Notes under the pieces: generated by a model | Database searches by the model: none | What the model saw: only the letters and a program-made list of their open reading frames with translations | What the model was told of the DNA's origin: nothing | Shown: in pieces, positions 1-5,819 of the stretch | Layout of the letters: each line of letters starts with the position of its first letter | Position numbering within the stretch: the first letter of the stretch is position 1 | Position numbers and translations under genes: made by a program | DNA from: Actinomycetes bacterium | GTDB lineage: Bacteria; Actinomycetota; Actinomycetes; Actinomycetales; Cellulomonadaceae | DNA length: 8,284 nt | NCBI GenBank assembly: GCA_023430425.1 | Contig: JAEZAR010000133.1 | Coordinates: 1 to 8,284 of the forward strand | Direction: 5' to 3'

Positions 1-448
1 CCACCAGCGCCGTGCCGCTCGGGCTGCGCTCCGCCGCCACCCAGCCGGCCGACGCGGCCGCGACGAGCACCCCGGTGACGGTGCCGGACACCGAGTCCAC
101 CAGGCGCGTGCGCCCGTCCTGCCGGGCGAGCTCGTTGACGAACGCCAGGAGCACGGCCAGCGCGACGACGATCGGCAGCTCCCGCAGGAACGGCTGGCCC
201 CGCGTGGCGGTGACCGCCACGACCGCGCCGGCACCGCCGAGCGCGATGACGACGGCCGAGCCGAGCACGTTGGGCAGGCCCAGCAGCAGCGGCCACCCTG
301 CCGCGATCGCCAGGGCGAGCACGATCGAGGCGACGACGACGGGCAGCTCCCCCAGGTGCGCGAGCGCCTCGAGGCCGACGACGAACGACGCGACGCCCAT
401 GAGCGCGGCGAGCGCCGCGGTGAGCACCGCGCGGGTCGACGCCTCCAT
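1..448 (-). CDS. Multi-pass membrane protein of unknown function, incomplete (C-terminus beyond the left edge)
   Basis: The minus strand stays open from an ATG at 448 to the window edge (149 codons). The translation begins [18 protein letters not shown] and is mostly Ala/Val/Leu. I see about five hydrophobic segments, near residues 8-29, 36-60, 62-80, 89-105 and 118-140, separated by short charged stretches such as [10 protein letters not shown]. This is an integral membrane protein with a small N-terminal tail. I do not recognise the family; no transporter or enzyme signature is visible in this part. An in-frame GTG directly precedes the ATG (449-451) and could be the true start. The only ribosome-binding candidate is a weak GGCGGTGG. 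It is transcribed divergently from glnR across a 175-base gap, so control may be shared, but nothing shown here ties it to nitrogen metabolism. It is real coding sequence with good confidence; the function is unknown. Confidence 0.75.
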   Translation of the reverse strand, partial: MEASTRAVLTAALAALMGVASFVVGLEALAHLGELPVVVASIVLALAIAAGWPLLLGLPNVLGSAVVIALGGAGAVVAVTATRGQPFLRELPIVVALAVLLAFVNELARQDGRTRLVDSVSGTVTGVLVAAASAGWVAAERSPSGTALV

Positions 449-473
449 CACGCCACCGCCGACGGCTCGGCGC

Positions 474-498
474 GGGCGGGAGCGGGGGCGGGCGCGGG
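474..498 (+). other. Potential G-quadruplex tract between the membrane gene and glnR
   Basis: Five runs of three or more G (474-476, 478-480, 484-488, 490-492, 496-498) are separated by loops of 1-3 bases (C, AGC, C, CGC). This meets the usual G3+N1-7 quadruplex pattern with one run to spare. It lies about 25 bases upstream of the membrane gene's start, whose coding strand is C-rich here, and about 125 bases upstream of glnR. G-runs are common by chance in such GC-rich DNA, so function is only a possibility. Confidence 0.4.
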
Positions 499-585
499 CA
501 CGCACGCAGTGTTCCAGATGCGCGCACGGGGCGCCCGGACCGACGGGTGGCCTGGACAGCGCGTCCGGCGGGACGGCGGGGACGG

Positions 586-591
586 TACCGT
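586..591 (+). promoter_or_regulatory. Possible -10 hexamer (TACCGT) for glnR
   Basis: TACCGT fits the actinobacterial TANNNT -10 pattern. It would start transcription near 598 and give a leader of about 26 bases that includes the strong ribosome-binding site. No -35 element at normal spacing is seen; TGGACA at 553-558 is too far away (27-base spacer). Tentative. Confidence 0.3.
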
Positions 592-609
592 GGTCCGACA
601 GCCGATCGC

Positions 610-616
610 AGGAGGG
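610..616 (+). promoter_or_regulatory. Ribosome-binding site deciding the glnR start
   Basis: AGGAGGG lies 7 bases before the GTG at 624. It fixes the start of glnR there, although the same frame stays open far upstream (from position 12). Confidence 0.8.
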
Positions 617-623
617 CCCGCCG

Positions 624-1352
624 GTGGCAGACCTGTTGCTGCTGACACCCAGCGCCGGGGGCTCCGCTCAGGTGCTCCCGGCACTCGGGCTGCTCAACCA
701 CCGGGTCCGGGTGCTGCCGATGGAGCCGTCGGCGCTCCTGGACGCCCCCGATGCCGACGTCCTCCTGCTGGACGCACGCCGCGACCTCGCGGCGGCCCGC
801 TCGACGTGTCGGCTGCTCCGCGCCACCGGGCTCACGGTGCCGCTGGTGCTCGTCCTCACCGAGGGTGGGCTCACGGTGGTCACTGCCGAGTGGGGCGCGG
901 CGGACATCCTCCTCGAGCAGGCCTCACCCGCCGAGGTCGAGGCCCGGCTCCGCCTCGTGATGGAGCGGGGCGGCGCCGCCGACGAGGACGACCTCGCCGA
1001 GATCAGCTCCGGGGACCTCACCGTCGACGCGGGCGGGTACGTCGCCCGCGTCAAGGGCCGGCCCCTGGACCTCACCTACAAAGAGTTCGAGCTGCTCAAG
1101 TACCTCGCCCAGCACCCCGGACGCGTCTTCACCCGCGCCCAGCTCCTCCAGGAGGTCTGGGGCTACGACTACTACGGCGGGACGCGGACCGTGGACGTCC
1201 ACGTCCGCCGGCTGCGCGCCAAGCTGGGGCCCGAGCACGAACAGCTCATCGGCACCGTCCGCAACGTCGGCTACCGCTTCGAGCCACCCCGCGAGCGGCG
1301 CGTCACGGCCGACGAGCAGACGACGACGCCCTCGCCGGCGGAGCAGCAGTGA
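624..1352 (+). CDS. glnR: GlnR-type orphan OmpR-family regulator of nitrogen metabolism
   Basis: Encodes 242 residues from GTG 624, the start set by AGGAGG and by a match to GlnR N-termini (LLLLTPS...[14 protein letters not shown]). The receiver-like domain covers about residues 1-118 and a winged-helix DNA-binding domain about 124-225, with recognition-helix region [16 protein letters not shown] at 187-202. In GlnR proteins the receiver is atypical: the acidic pocket pair is absent and the conserved Asp50 is not phosphorylated but holds the homodimer through contacts with a nearby Thr and Arg52. Here Asp50 and Arg52 fall at exactly those numbers and Thr8 corresponds to the Thr, so the atypical mechanism should apply. 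GlnR directly controls ammonium assimilation genes (glnA, amtB, nirB and others) in actinobacteria. No sensor kinase gene is adjacent. The last bases overlap the nhaA start (GTGA), so the two genes are probably cotranscribed and translationally coupled. MtrA-like regulators were considered, but the receiver sequence fits GlnR much better. Confidence 0.9.
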   Translation: MADLLLLTPSAGGSAQVLPALGLLNHRVRVLPMEPSALLDAPDADVLLLDARRDLAAARSTCRLLRATGLTVPLVLVLTEGGLTVVTAEWGAADILLEQASPAEVEARLRLVMERGGAADEDDLAEISSGDLTVDAGGYVARVKGRPLDLTYKEFELLKYLAQHPGRVFTRAQLLQEVWGYDYYGGTRTVDVHVRRLRAKLGPEHEQLIGTVRNVGYRFEPPRERRVTADEQTTTPSPAEQQ

Positions 1353-2647
1353 CGGCGTGGGGGCGTGCCCGGGCGCGCCTGGCCGGTCGGGGGCTGCTCT
1401 TCGGGCGCCTCTCAGCGGGATCCGAGCGGAACCTCCTCGACACCCTGCGCACCGAGAAGGCGGGCGGCGCGCTGCTGCTGCTCGGCGCCGTCGTCGCGCT
1501 CGGCTGGGCCAACTCGCCGTGGCGCGAGGGGTACCAGGCGGTGCGGGAGACCGTCGTCGGGCCGACGTGGATGCACCTGGACCTCTCGCTCGAGCACTGG
1601 GCCACCGACGGGCTCCTGACCGTCTTCTTCTTCGTCGTCGGGCTGGAGCTCAAGCGTGAGGTGGTCGCCGGGGAGCTGCGCCGGCCGGCCACCGCGATCG
1701 TGCCGATCGTCGCGGCGGTCGGCGGCATGCTCGTGCCCGCGGCCCTGTACACGGCCGTCAACGTGGCGTCGGCGGGCGGTGACCTGCGCGGCTGGGCCAT
1801 CCCGACGGCGACGGACATCGCCTTCGCGGTCGCGGTGCTGGCCGTGGTCGGCCGGCACCTGCCGAACTCGCTGCGGGCGTTCCTGCTCACCCTGGCCGTG
1901 GTCGACGACCTGCTGGCCATCATCGTCATCGCCGTGTTCTACAGCGACGACATCGACCTCGGCTGGCTCGCCGCGTCCCTGGTGGCGTGCGCCGTCTTCG
2001 CGCTCCTGCTGCGGCGGCGGATCACCTCGCCCTGGCTCCTGCTGCCGCTGGCGCTGACGGCCTGGGTGCTCATGCACGCCTCGGGCGTCCACGCGACGAT
2101 CGCCGGCGTGGTGCTCGGCTTCTGCGTGCCGGCGCTCACCCGGGACGGCGAGGCGGCCGAGTCGCTCGCGGAGCGGTTCGAGCACCGCTGGCGCCCGGTG
2201 TCGGCCGGGTTCGCGGTCCCGGTCTTCGCGCTGTTCGCCGCGGGGGTCGCGCTCGACCCGGCCAGCCTCGGCGACGCGCTCCGCGACCCGGTCGCCCAGG
2301 GCGTGGCGCTCGGCCTCGTGCTCGGCAAGCCCGTCGGCATCCTCGTCGCGACGTGGCTCGCCGCGAAGGCCACCCGGCTGCAGTTCTCCCGCGGGGTGAG
2401 CTGGGCGGACGTCACGGCCCTCGGGATGGTCGCCGGCATCGGGTTCACGGTTTCGCTGCTGATCGGGGCCCTGGCGTTCGGCGAGGGGTCGGAGCGGGAC
2501 GACCACGTGCGGGCGGCGATCCTCGTCGCGTCGCTCGTCGCGGCCGTCGTCGGCGCCCTCCTGCTCCGCGCCCGGGACGCGTTCCACCGCGCGCTGGTCG
2601 AGCAGGCACCGCCCGAGGCGGTCCACCCGGCGGACCTCGAGCGGTAG
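1349..2647 (+). CDS. nhaA: Na+/H+ antiporter NhaA
   Basis: 432 residues from GTG 1349, overlapping the glnR stop by four bases (GTGA); GGCGGAG at 1337-1343 can serve as ribosome-binding site. NhaA is an inner-membrane antiporter that exports Na+ (or Li+) in exchange for H+ and supports pH and salt homeostasis. Family motifs are clear: [12 protein letters not shown] at residues 93-104, [13 protein letters not shown] with Asp156 (equivalent to E. coli Asp133), the ion-binding Asp pair VVDDLLAI at 186-187 (E. coli Asp163/Asp164), and LGKPVGI with Lys327 (E. coli Lys300). About a dozen hydrophobic helices are visible. It is somewhat longer than the E. coli protein (388 residues), with an Arg-rich cytosolic N-terminus of about 30 residues and a charged C-terminal tail. 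The frame is open far upstream, but that part is Arg/Gly/Pro shadow sequence across glnR. All key residues are present, so it should be functional. Confidence 0.95.
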   Translation: MTAWGRARARLAGRGLLFGRLSAGSERNLLDTLRTEKAGGALLLLGAVVALGWANSPWREGYQAVRETVVGPTWMHLDLSLEHWATDGLLTVFFFVVGLELKREVVAGELRRPATAIVPIVAAVGGMLVPAALYTAVNVASAGGDLRGWAIPTATDIAFAVAVLAVVGRHLPNSLRAFLLTLAVVDDLLAIIVIAVFYSDDIDLGWLAASLVACAVFALLLRRRITSPWLLLPLALTAWVLMHASGVHATIAGVVLGFCVPALTRDGEAAESLAERFEHRWRPVSAGFAVPVFALFAAGVALDPASLGDALRDPVAQGVALGLVLGKPVGILVATWLAAKATRLQFSRGVSWADVTALGMVAGIGFTVSLLIGALAFGEGSERDDHVRAAILVASLVAAVVGALLLRARDAFHRALVEQAPPEAVHPADLER

Positions 2648-2650
2648 GTT
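2645..2650 (+). promoter_or_regulatory. Leaderless-type -10 hexamer (TAGGTT) for the hydrolase; its TAG is the nhaA stop codon
   Basis: TAGGTT matches TANNNT and ends 7 bases before the GTG at 2658. In actinobacteria this spacing places the transcription start at or next to the start codon. The 10 bases between nhaA and the hydrolase have no good Shine-Dalgarno sequence, only a GGCGG stretch. The first three bases are also the nhaA stop codon. No -35 box is obvious. Confidence 0.5.
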
Positions 2651-2657
2651 CGGCGGC

Positions 2658-3572
2658 GTGACCGACCCGTCCGCCGTCCTGCTGCCGGGGCCGTGGCGGC
2701 ACCGGTTCGTCGCGGCGAACGCCGCGCGGTTCCACGTGGCCGAGGCGGAGGCCGCCCCGGGTGCAGGCCCGCTCGTGGTCCTGCTGCACGGCTTCCCGCA
2801 GATGTGGTGGGCCTGGCGCGGCCCGCTCACGGCGCTCGGCGCCGCGGGCTACCGGGCGGTGGCGATGGACGTCCGCGGCACGGGCGCGTCCGACAAGCCG
2901 CCGAGCGGGTACGACATGCCCACGCTGACCCGCGACGTCGCCGGGGTGATCCGGTCCCTCGGCGCGCAGGAGGCCGTCGTCGTCGGGCACGGGGTGGGCG
3001 GGGCGGTCGCCTGGTCGATGCCGGCGCTGCAGCCCGAGGTGACGCGCGCGGTCGCCGCCTTCTCGGCGCTGCACCCGCTGCACGTGCACACCAGCGCCGT
3101 CGTCCGCGCGATGCTGCGGCGCACGACGGCGCGCCGTCTGGCCTTCGCCCAGCTCCCCTACTTCCCGGAGCGGCAGATGGTGCGGGGCGACCTCGTCGCC
3201 CGGGTCCTGGCCGACTGGGGCGCCCCCGGGTGGCCGGACGCCGACGCCGACGCAGAGCTCGTGGAGACCTACCGCGCGGCCGCCCGGGTGCCGTTCGCCG
3301 CCCACAGCGCGATGGAGATCCTGCGCTGGCTGGTCCGGTCCACGCCGCGCGTCGACGGTCAGCGGTACCTCGCGGCGCTGCGCGCGCCGATCCAGGTGCC
3401 CGTGCTGCAGGTGCACGGCTCCGCGGACCGCGCCGTCCCGGTGGGCCTGGCGAGCTGGGGCAACGGCCGGCCCTACCGCTTCGAGACGGTGCCCGACGCC
3501 GGCCACTTCCTCCCGGAGGAGGCCCCGGACGCGAGCGCCGAGCTCCTGCTCGACTGGCTCTCGTCGCTCTAG
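2658..3572 (+). CDS. Alpha/beta-hydrolase fold protein lacking the catalytic nucleophile
   Basis: 304 residues from GTG 2658. It resembles the epoxide hydrolase / haloalkane dehalogenase branch: [13 protein letters not shown] at about 42-54 (oxyanion-hole HGFP, His44), [18 protein letters not shown] at about 72-89, the nucleophile elbow region [13 protein letters not shown] at 107-119, an acid in [10 protein letters not shown] (Asp257) and the general-base His in [11 protein letters not shown] (His283). The elbow pattern is G-x-Nuc-x-G; here it reads G110-H-G112-V-G114, so Gly replaces the Ser or Asp nucleophile while the Asp and His remain. Either the protein is catalytically dead, used for binding or regulation, or it works by another mechanism; canonical ester or epoxide hydrolysis through a covalent intermediate is unlikely. 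A hydrolase (EphE/Rv3670) lies in the comparable M. tuberculosis neighbourhood, so this may be a relative. It has no signal peptide and should be cytosolic. Its stop overlaps the nth stop on the other strand. Fold is sure; function unknown. Confidence 0.9.
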   Translation: MTDPSAVLLPGPWRHRFVAANAARFHVAEAEAAPGAGPLVVLLHGFPQMWWAWRGPLTALGAAGYRAVAMDVRGTGASDKPPSGYDMPTLTRDVAGVIRSLGAQEAVVVGHGVGGAVAWSMPALQPEVTRAVAAFSALHPLHVHTSAVVRAMLRRTTARRLAFAQLPYFPERQMVRGDLVARVLADWGAPGWPDADADAELVETYRAAARVPFAAHSAMEILRWLVRSTPRVDGQRYLAALRAPIQVPVLQVHGSADRAVPVGLASWGNGRPYRFETVPDAGHFLPEEAPDASAELLLDWLSSL

Positions 3573-4363
3573 CCGCCGACGGCGGGGTCCTCGGGCGCCT
3601 GCGCGTCCCCGGACGGGCCGTCCGCACGGCCCCCGGCGTCGGCCGCCGCCGGGCCGGGCGGTCGCGGTGACCGGGAGGGCCCGTCCTTGACGAGCCGGGC
3701 GGCCGCCACGGGGTCGGTCTCGCCGATGCCGTAGGAGGGGCACAGGCGGGCCAGGGGGCACGCGCCGCACGCGGGCCGGCGGGCGTGGCACGTGCGCCGG
3801 CCGTGGATGATGACGCGGTGGCTGAACATTGTCCAGTCACGCCGGGGGATCATCGCGCACAGCTCGGCCTCGACCGCGACCGGGTCCTCGCTCGCGGTGA
3901 GCCCGAGCCGCCGGGTGACCCGCAGCACGTGCGTGTCGACGGGCAGCCCGGGGACGCCGAAGGCGTTGCCGAGCACGACGTTCGCCGTCTTGCGGCCGAC
4001 GCCCGGCAGGGTGACCAGGTCCGCCATGCGGCGGGGCACCTCGCCACCGAACCGCTCGACGAGCTCGGCGCCGAGCCCGATGAGCGCCTGCGTCTTGGCT
4101 CGGAAGAAGCCCGTCGGCCGGACGAGCTCCTCCATCTCGGCCCGGTCGGCCGCCGCGTACGCCGCCGCGTCGGGGTACCGCGCGAAGAGCGCGGGCGTGA
4201 CCTGGTTGACGCGTACGTCCGTGGACTGCGCGGACAGGATCGTCGCGACGAGGAGCTCCAGCGGTGTCGTGAAGTCCAGCTCGATGACGGCGTCGGGGTA
4301 CCGCAGGGCCAGCGTGCGGTCGATCCGCCGGGCGCGACGGGTGCGGGCGAGGGCGGACTCCAC
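3569..4363 (-). CDS. nth: Endonuclease III (DNA glycosylase/AP lyase)
   Basis: 264 residues from GTG 4363. Endonuclease III removes oxidised pyrimidines from DNA and cleaves the abasic site, in base excision repair. The helix-hairpin-helix [12 protein letters not shown] is at residues 119-130 with catalytic Lys125; the catalytic Asp143 is in PVDTHVLR. The 4Fe-4S loop is intact with Cys192, Cys199, Cys202 and Cys208 (C-x6-C-x2-C-x5-C). The last 50 or so residues after the cluster are a Pro/Ala/Gly/Asp-rich tail absent from the E. coli enzyme and probably disordered. The frame extends upstream to 4489, but that adds 42 low-complexity residues, runs through palindromic intergenic DNA, and ignores the TAGGCT hexamer 7 bases before GTG 4363. 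The gene converges on the hydrolase, the two stop codons sharing CTAG, and is divergent from the RsiG-like gene. In M. tuberculosis nth also lies close to crp. Confidence 0.95.
   Translation of the reverse strand: MESALARTRRARRIDRTLALRYPDAVIELDFTTPLELLVATILSAQSTDVRVNQVTPALFARYPDAAAYAAADRAEMEELVRPTGFFRAKTQALIGLGAELVERFGGEVPRRMADLVTLPGVGRKTANVVLGNAFGVPGLPVDTHVLRVTRRLGLTASEDPVAVEAELCAMIPRRDWTMFSHRVIIHGRRTCHARRPACGACPLARLCPSYGIGETDPVAAARLVKDGPSRSPRPPGPAAADAGGRADGPSGDAQAPEDPAVGG
3573..3585 (+). terminator. Small GC hairpin just after the hydrolase stop, inside the nth tail
   Basis: CCGCC-GAC-GGCGG forms a 5-bp stem with a 3-base loop directly after the hydrolase TAG. It encodes the last residues of nth on the other strand, where Gly/Ala codons naturally give such sequence. 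No T-run follows. It could assist termination of the hydrolase transcript, but is weak as a terminator. Confidence 0.2.
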
Positions 4364-4370
4364 ACCGGCC

Positions 4371-4376
4371 AGCCTA
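4371..4376 (-). promoter_or_regulatory. Leaderless-type -10 hexamer (TAGGCT) for nth
   Basis: On the minus strand TAGGCT is followed by seven bases (GGCCGGT) and then the nth GTG. There is no Shine-Dalgarno sequence between them, so an mRNA starting at or near the start codon is expected. It differs at one position from TAGCCT before the DUF4177 gene, and the spacing is the same. A clear -35 box is not seen. Confidence 0.55.
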
Positions 4377-4448
4377 GGTCCGCCCGCCGACGCCCGGCCG
4401 CGGCCGGCACCCCTGGGAGGCACGTCGGCCTGTCGCGCACGTGTCACG

Positions 4449-4476
4449 GGGACGTCACCGGGACGTGAAACGTCCC
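4449..4476. promoter_or_regulatory. Operator-like repeats: GGGACGT direct repeat plus 17-bp palindrome
   Basis: GGGACGT occurs at 4449-4455 and 4460-4466, 11 bases apart (one helical turn), and in inverted form (ACGTCCC) at 4470-4476. The second and third copies make a perfect 17-bp palindrome, GGGACGTGAAACGTCCC, with 7-bp arms and a 3-base centre (4460-4476). It lies about 97 bases upstream of nth and about 147 upstream of the RsiG-like gene. The form suits a dimeric regulator; I do not recognise which one. Confidence 0.45.
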
Positions 4477-4498
4477 AACCGGTGGACACGTTCCCACA

Positions 4499-4512
4499 TG
4501 TGAACCTTCACA
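4499..4512. promoter_or_regulatory. Palindrome TGTGAA-CC-TTCACA, Crp-like half-sites at short spacing
   Basis: A perfect inverted repeat with 6-bp arms around CC. The TGTGA and TCACA half-sites are those of Crp/GlxR targets, but they are 4 bases apart instead of the usual 6, so it may belong to a different regulator. It overlaps CACATGTG (4495-4502). It is about 110 bases upstream of the RsiG-like gene, which itself precedes crp. Feedback by the neighbouring Crp is possible but unproven. Confidence 0.4.
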
Positions 4513-4622
4513 CCTGCGCCGATGGGGTGAACGTGCGCCCGCGGCCTCAAGGTCGAGATCAACTCCGCCGAATGTGCAGGTGAGCGAGGCGACCGGCGCC
4601 CCGCAGGCGGGAAGCAGATCTC

Positions 4623-5027
4623 ATGACGGTCGCGCAGGTGAGCCAGCGACGGGCGGGCCACGGCCCGGACGCCCGGGCCGCACGACGTGCGCTGCGCGCC
4701 GAGAAGGCCCAGCTGCTGCGCTGGCGGCGGCTCCTGCGCGCCCGCCTCGACCTCGCGGTCGCCGGCTACGCCCCGCCCGACACCCTGGGCGCGATGAGCT
4801 GGGACATCCTGCCCGAGGCCCAGCTCTCGCTGCCGCACCCCCAGCAGCTCCTGGCCCTGGTGCGGCTGTGCCCCGACGACGACCAGGTGGCCCTCATGCA
4901 GCGGCTGCGCGACCTGGACCGTCAGCTCGCGGAGTACGAGGACCACCTCGACTCGGCCCTCGAGGACTCCACCCAGCAGATCGTCGGCGCCCTGGCCGCG
5001 CACGAGCCGCACGCACACGCTCGCTGA
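4623..5027 (+). CDS. Small helical protein, RsiG-like (putative c-di-GMP-linked anti-sigma family relative)
   Basis: 134 residues from ATG 4623, preceded by a modest GGCGGGAAG at 4606-4614. It has no membrane segment or signal peptide and looks almost entirely helical: a first Arg/Leu-rich helix at about 15-47 (EKAQLLRWRRLLRARLDLAVAG), a linker, and a long helix at about 88-128 (DDDQVALMQRLRDLDRQLAE...). That two-helix layout resembles RsiG, the Streptomyces anti-sigma factor that binds c-di-GMP and the sigma factor WhiG. RsiG's signature is E(x)3S(x)2R(x)3Q(x)3D. Aligned here on Asp43, Arg35 and Asp43 are kept but Gln becomes Arg39, Ser becomes Leu32 and the Glu place is Lys28 (Glu27 is next to it). 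c-di-GMP binding is therefore doubtful, and the family assignment rests on memory of its pattern. The gene lies 91 bases upstream of crp on the same strand. It is clearly coding; its role is otherwise unknown. Confidence 0.85.
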   Translation: MTVAQVSQRRAGHGPDARAARRALRAEKAQLLRWRRLLRARLDLAVAGYAPPDTLGAMSWDILPEAQLSLPHPQQLLALVRLCPDDDQVALMQRLRDLDRQLAEYEDHLDSALEDSTQQIVGALAAHEPHAHAR

Positions 5028-5106
5028 CCGTCGGGGCATGGGGCAGGATGGTCGCTGGGCGGTCCGCCGCCCCGACCCTGGTGCGCCGCACCGCCTGTCG
5101 ACCAGC

Positions 5107-5111
5107 GAGGA
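5107..5111 (+). promoter_or_regulatory. Ribosome-binding site deciding the crp start
   Basis: GAGGA lies 7 bases before GTG 5119 and favours that start over an in-frame ATG at 5038, whose extra 27 residues show no family similarity. Confidence 0.65.
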
Positions 5112-5118
5112 CGGTGAC

Positions 5119-5793
5119 GTGGACGACGTCGTGCTCTCCGCGCCCCTCTTCGCGGGCATCGACTCCGAGGCCGCCCGGGCGCTCGTCGCGTCCATGACGC
5201 GGGTGGACCTGCCGCGCGGCACGGCGCTGTTCCACGAGGGTGAGCCCGGCGACCGCCTCTACGTCATCGGGGCGGGCAAGGTGAAGCTGGGCCGCCGCTC
5301 GGCCGACGGTCGCGAGAACCTGCTCTCCGTCCTCGGGCCCGGGGAGATGTTCGGGGAGCTGTCCCTGTTCGACCCGGGCCCCCGCACGGCGACGGCCACG
5401 GCGGTCGCCGACGCGCAGCTGCGCGAGCTCACCCACGACGAGGCGATCGAGTGGATCGAGCACCACCCCGCGGTCGCCAAGCACCTGCTCAGCGCTCTCG
5501 CACGCCGCCTGCGGCGCACCAACGAGGCGCTCGCGGACCTGGTCTTCTCGGACGTGCCCGGCCGGGTCGCCAAGGCGCTCCTGGACCTGTCGACCCGGTT
5601 CGGCCAGCCCGTCGACGACGGGATGCGGGTCGCGCACGACCTCACCCAGGAGGAGCTCGCGCAGCTCGTCGGCGCCTCACGCGAGACCGTCAACAAGGCC
5701 CTGGCCGACTTCGCGACCCGCGGCTGGGTGCGGCGCGAGGGCCGCGCCGTCGTCCTGCTCGACCTGCCCCGCCTGGAGCGCCGGGCCCGCTGA
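5119..5793 (+). CDS. crp: Crp/GlxR-type cAMP-responsive transcription regulator
   Basis: 224 residues from GTG 5119, the length I recall for M. tuberculosis Crp (Rv3676) and close to GlxR of Corynebacterium. The cyclic-nucleotide-binding beta-barrel covers about residues 5-115, with FHEGEPGDRLYVIGAGKVKLG at 38-58 and the phosphate-binding cassette FGELSLFDPGPRTAT at 78-92, including Glu80, Arg89 and Thr90 that contact cAMP in the family. A long dimerisation helix follows (about 118-145). The helix-turn-helix is DLTQEELAQLVGASRETVNKAL at 174-195, ending RGWVRREGRAVVLLD. Such proteins are global regulators of carbon metabolism, respiration and development that bind TGTGA-N6-TCACA-type sites. 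All ligand- and DNA-contact motifs look intact. It follows the RsiG-like gene by 91 bases and ends in a hairpin shared with the convergent Rid gene. A Crp-like site lies upstream of the nearby whiB gene (6847-6862). Confidence 0.95.
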   Translation: MDDVVLSAPLFAGIDSEAARALVASMTRVDLPRGTALFHEGEPGDRLYVIGAGKVKLGRRSADGRENLLSVLGPGEMFGELSLFDPGPRTATATAVADAQLRELTHDEAIEWIEHHPAVAKHLLSALARRLRRTNEALADLVFSDVPGRVAKALLDLSTRFGQPVDDGMRVAHDLTQEELAQLVGASRETVNKALADFATRGWVRREGRAVVLLDLPRLERRAR

Positions 5794-5819
5794 CCCGCGT
5801 CCGGCCCCGGCGGGTCAGC
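5789..5819. terminator. Bidirectional terminator hairpin between crp and the Rid gene
   Basis: A perfect 10-bp inverted repeat, GCTGACCCGC (5789-5798) and GCGGGTCAGC (5810-5819), with an 11-base loop. It lies exactly where two convergent genes end: the crp stop TGA is 5791-5793 in one arm and the Rid stop (tca, read as TGA on the minus strand) is 5815-5817 in the other. No U-tract follows on either strand, as is usual for actinobacterial hairpins. Confidence 0.7.

Noticed and set aside
12..623. N-terminal extension of the glnR reading frame
   Set aside because: The extra 204 residues are low-complexity Ala/Thr/Ser/Arg, lie antisense to a convincing membrane protein, and AGGAGGG sets the start at 624.
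356..1348. Upstream extension of the nhaA frame
   Set aside because: It is Arg/Gly/Pro/Ala-rich shadow sequence across glnR; NhaA similarity begins after GTG 1349.
1412..2830. 472-residue open frame on the minus strand across nhaA
   Set aside because: Composition is Arg/Gly/Asp/Glu/His-rich without domains, as expected opposite a GC-rich gene; nhaA on the plus strand is certain.
2445..3791. 448-residue open frame on the minus strand across the hydrolase
   Set aside because: Arg/Pro/Gly shadow sequence; it conflicts with the clear hydrolase and nth frames.
4364..4489. Upstream start for nth at 4489
   Set aside because: The added residues are Arg/Gly/Pro-rich, cross palindromic regulatory DNA, and are not part of the endonuclease III family; the -10/GTG arrangement supports 4363.
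4481..4496. Second Crp-like site (GGTGG-N6-TCCCA)
   Set aside because: Only 7 of 10 half-site positions match, which is likely by chance here.
5024..5049. Promoter for crp (CTGACC ... CAGGAT)
   Set aside because: The spacing between the boxes is 14 bases, too short, and neither box is strong; crp may be read from the upstream gene.
5038..5118. ATG 5038 as the crp start
   Set aside because: It adds 27 residues without similarity to Crp and lacks a good ribosome-binding site; GAGGA and family length support GTG 5119.
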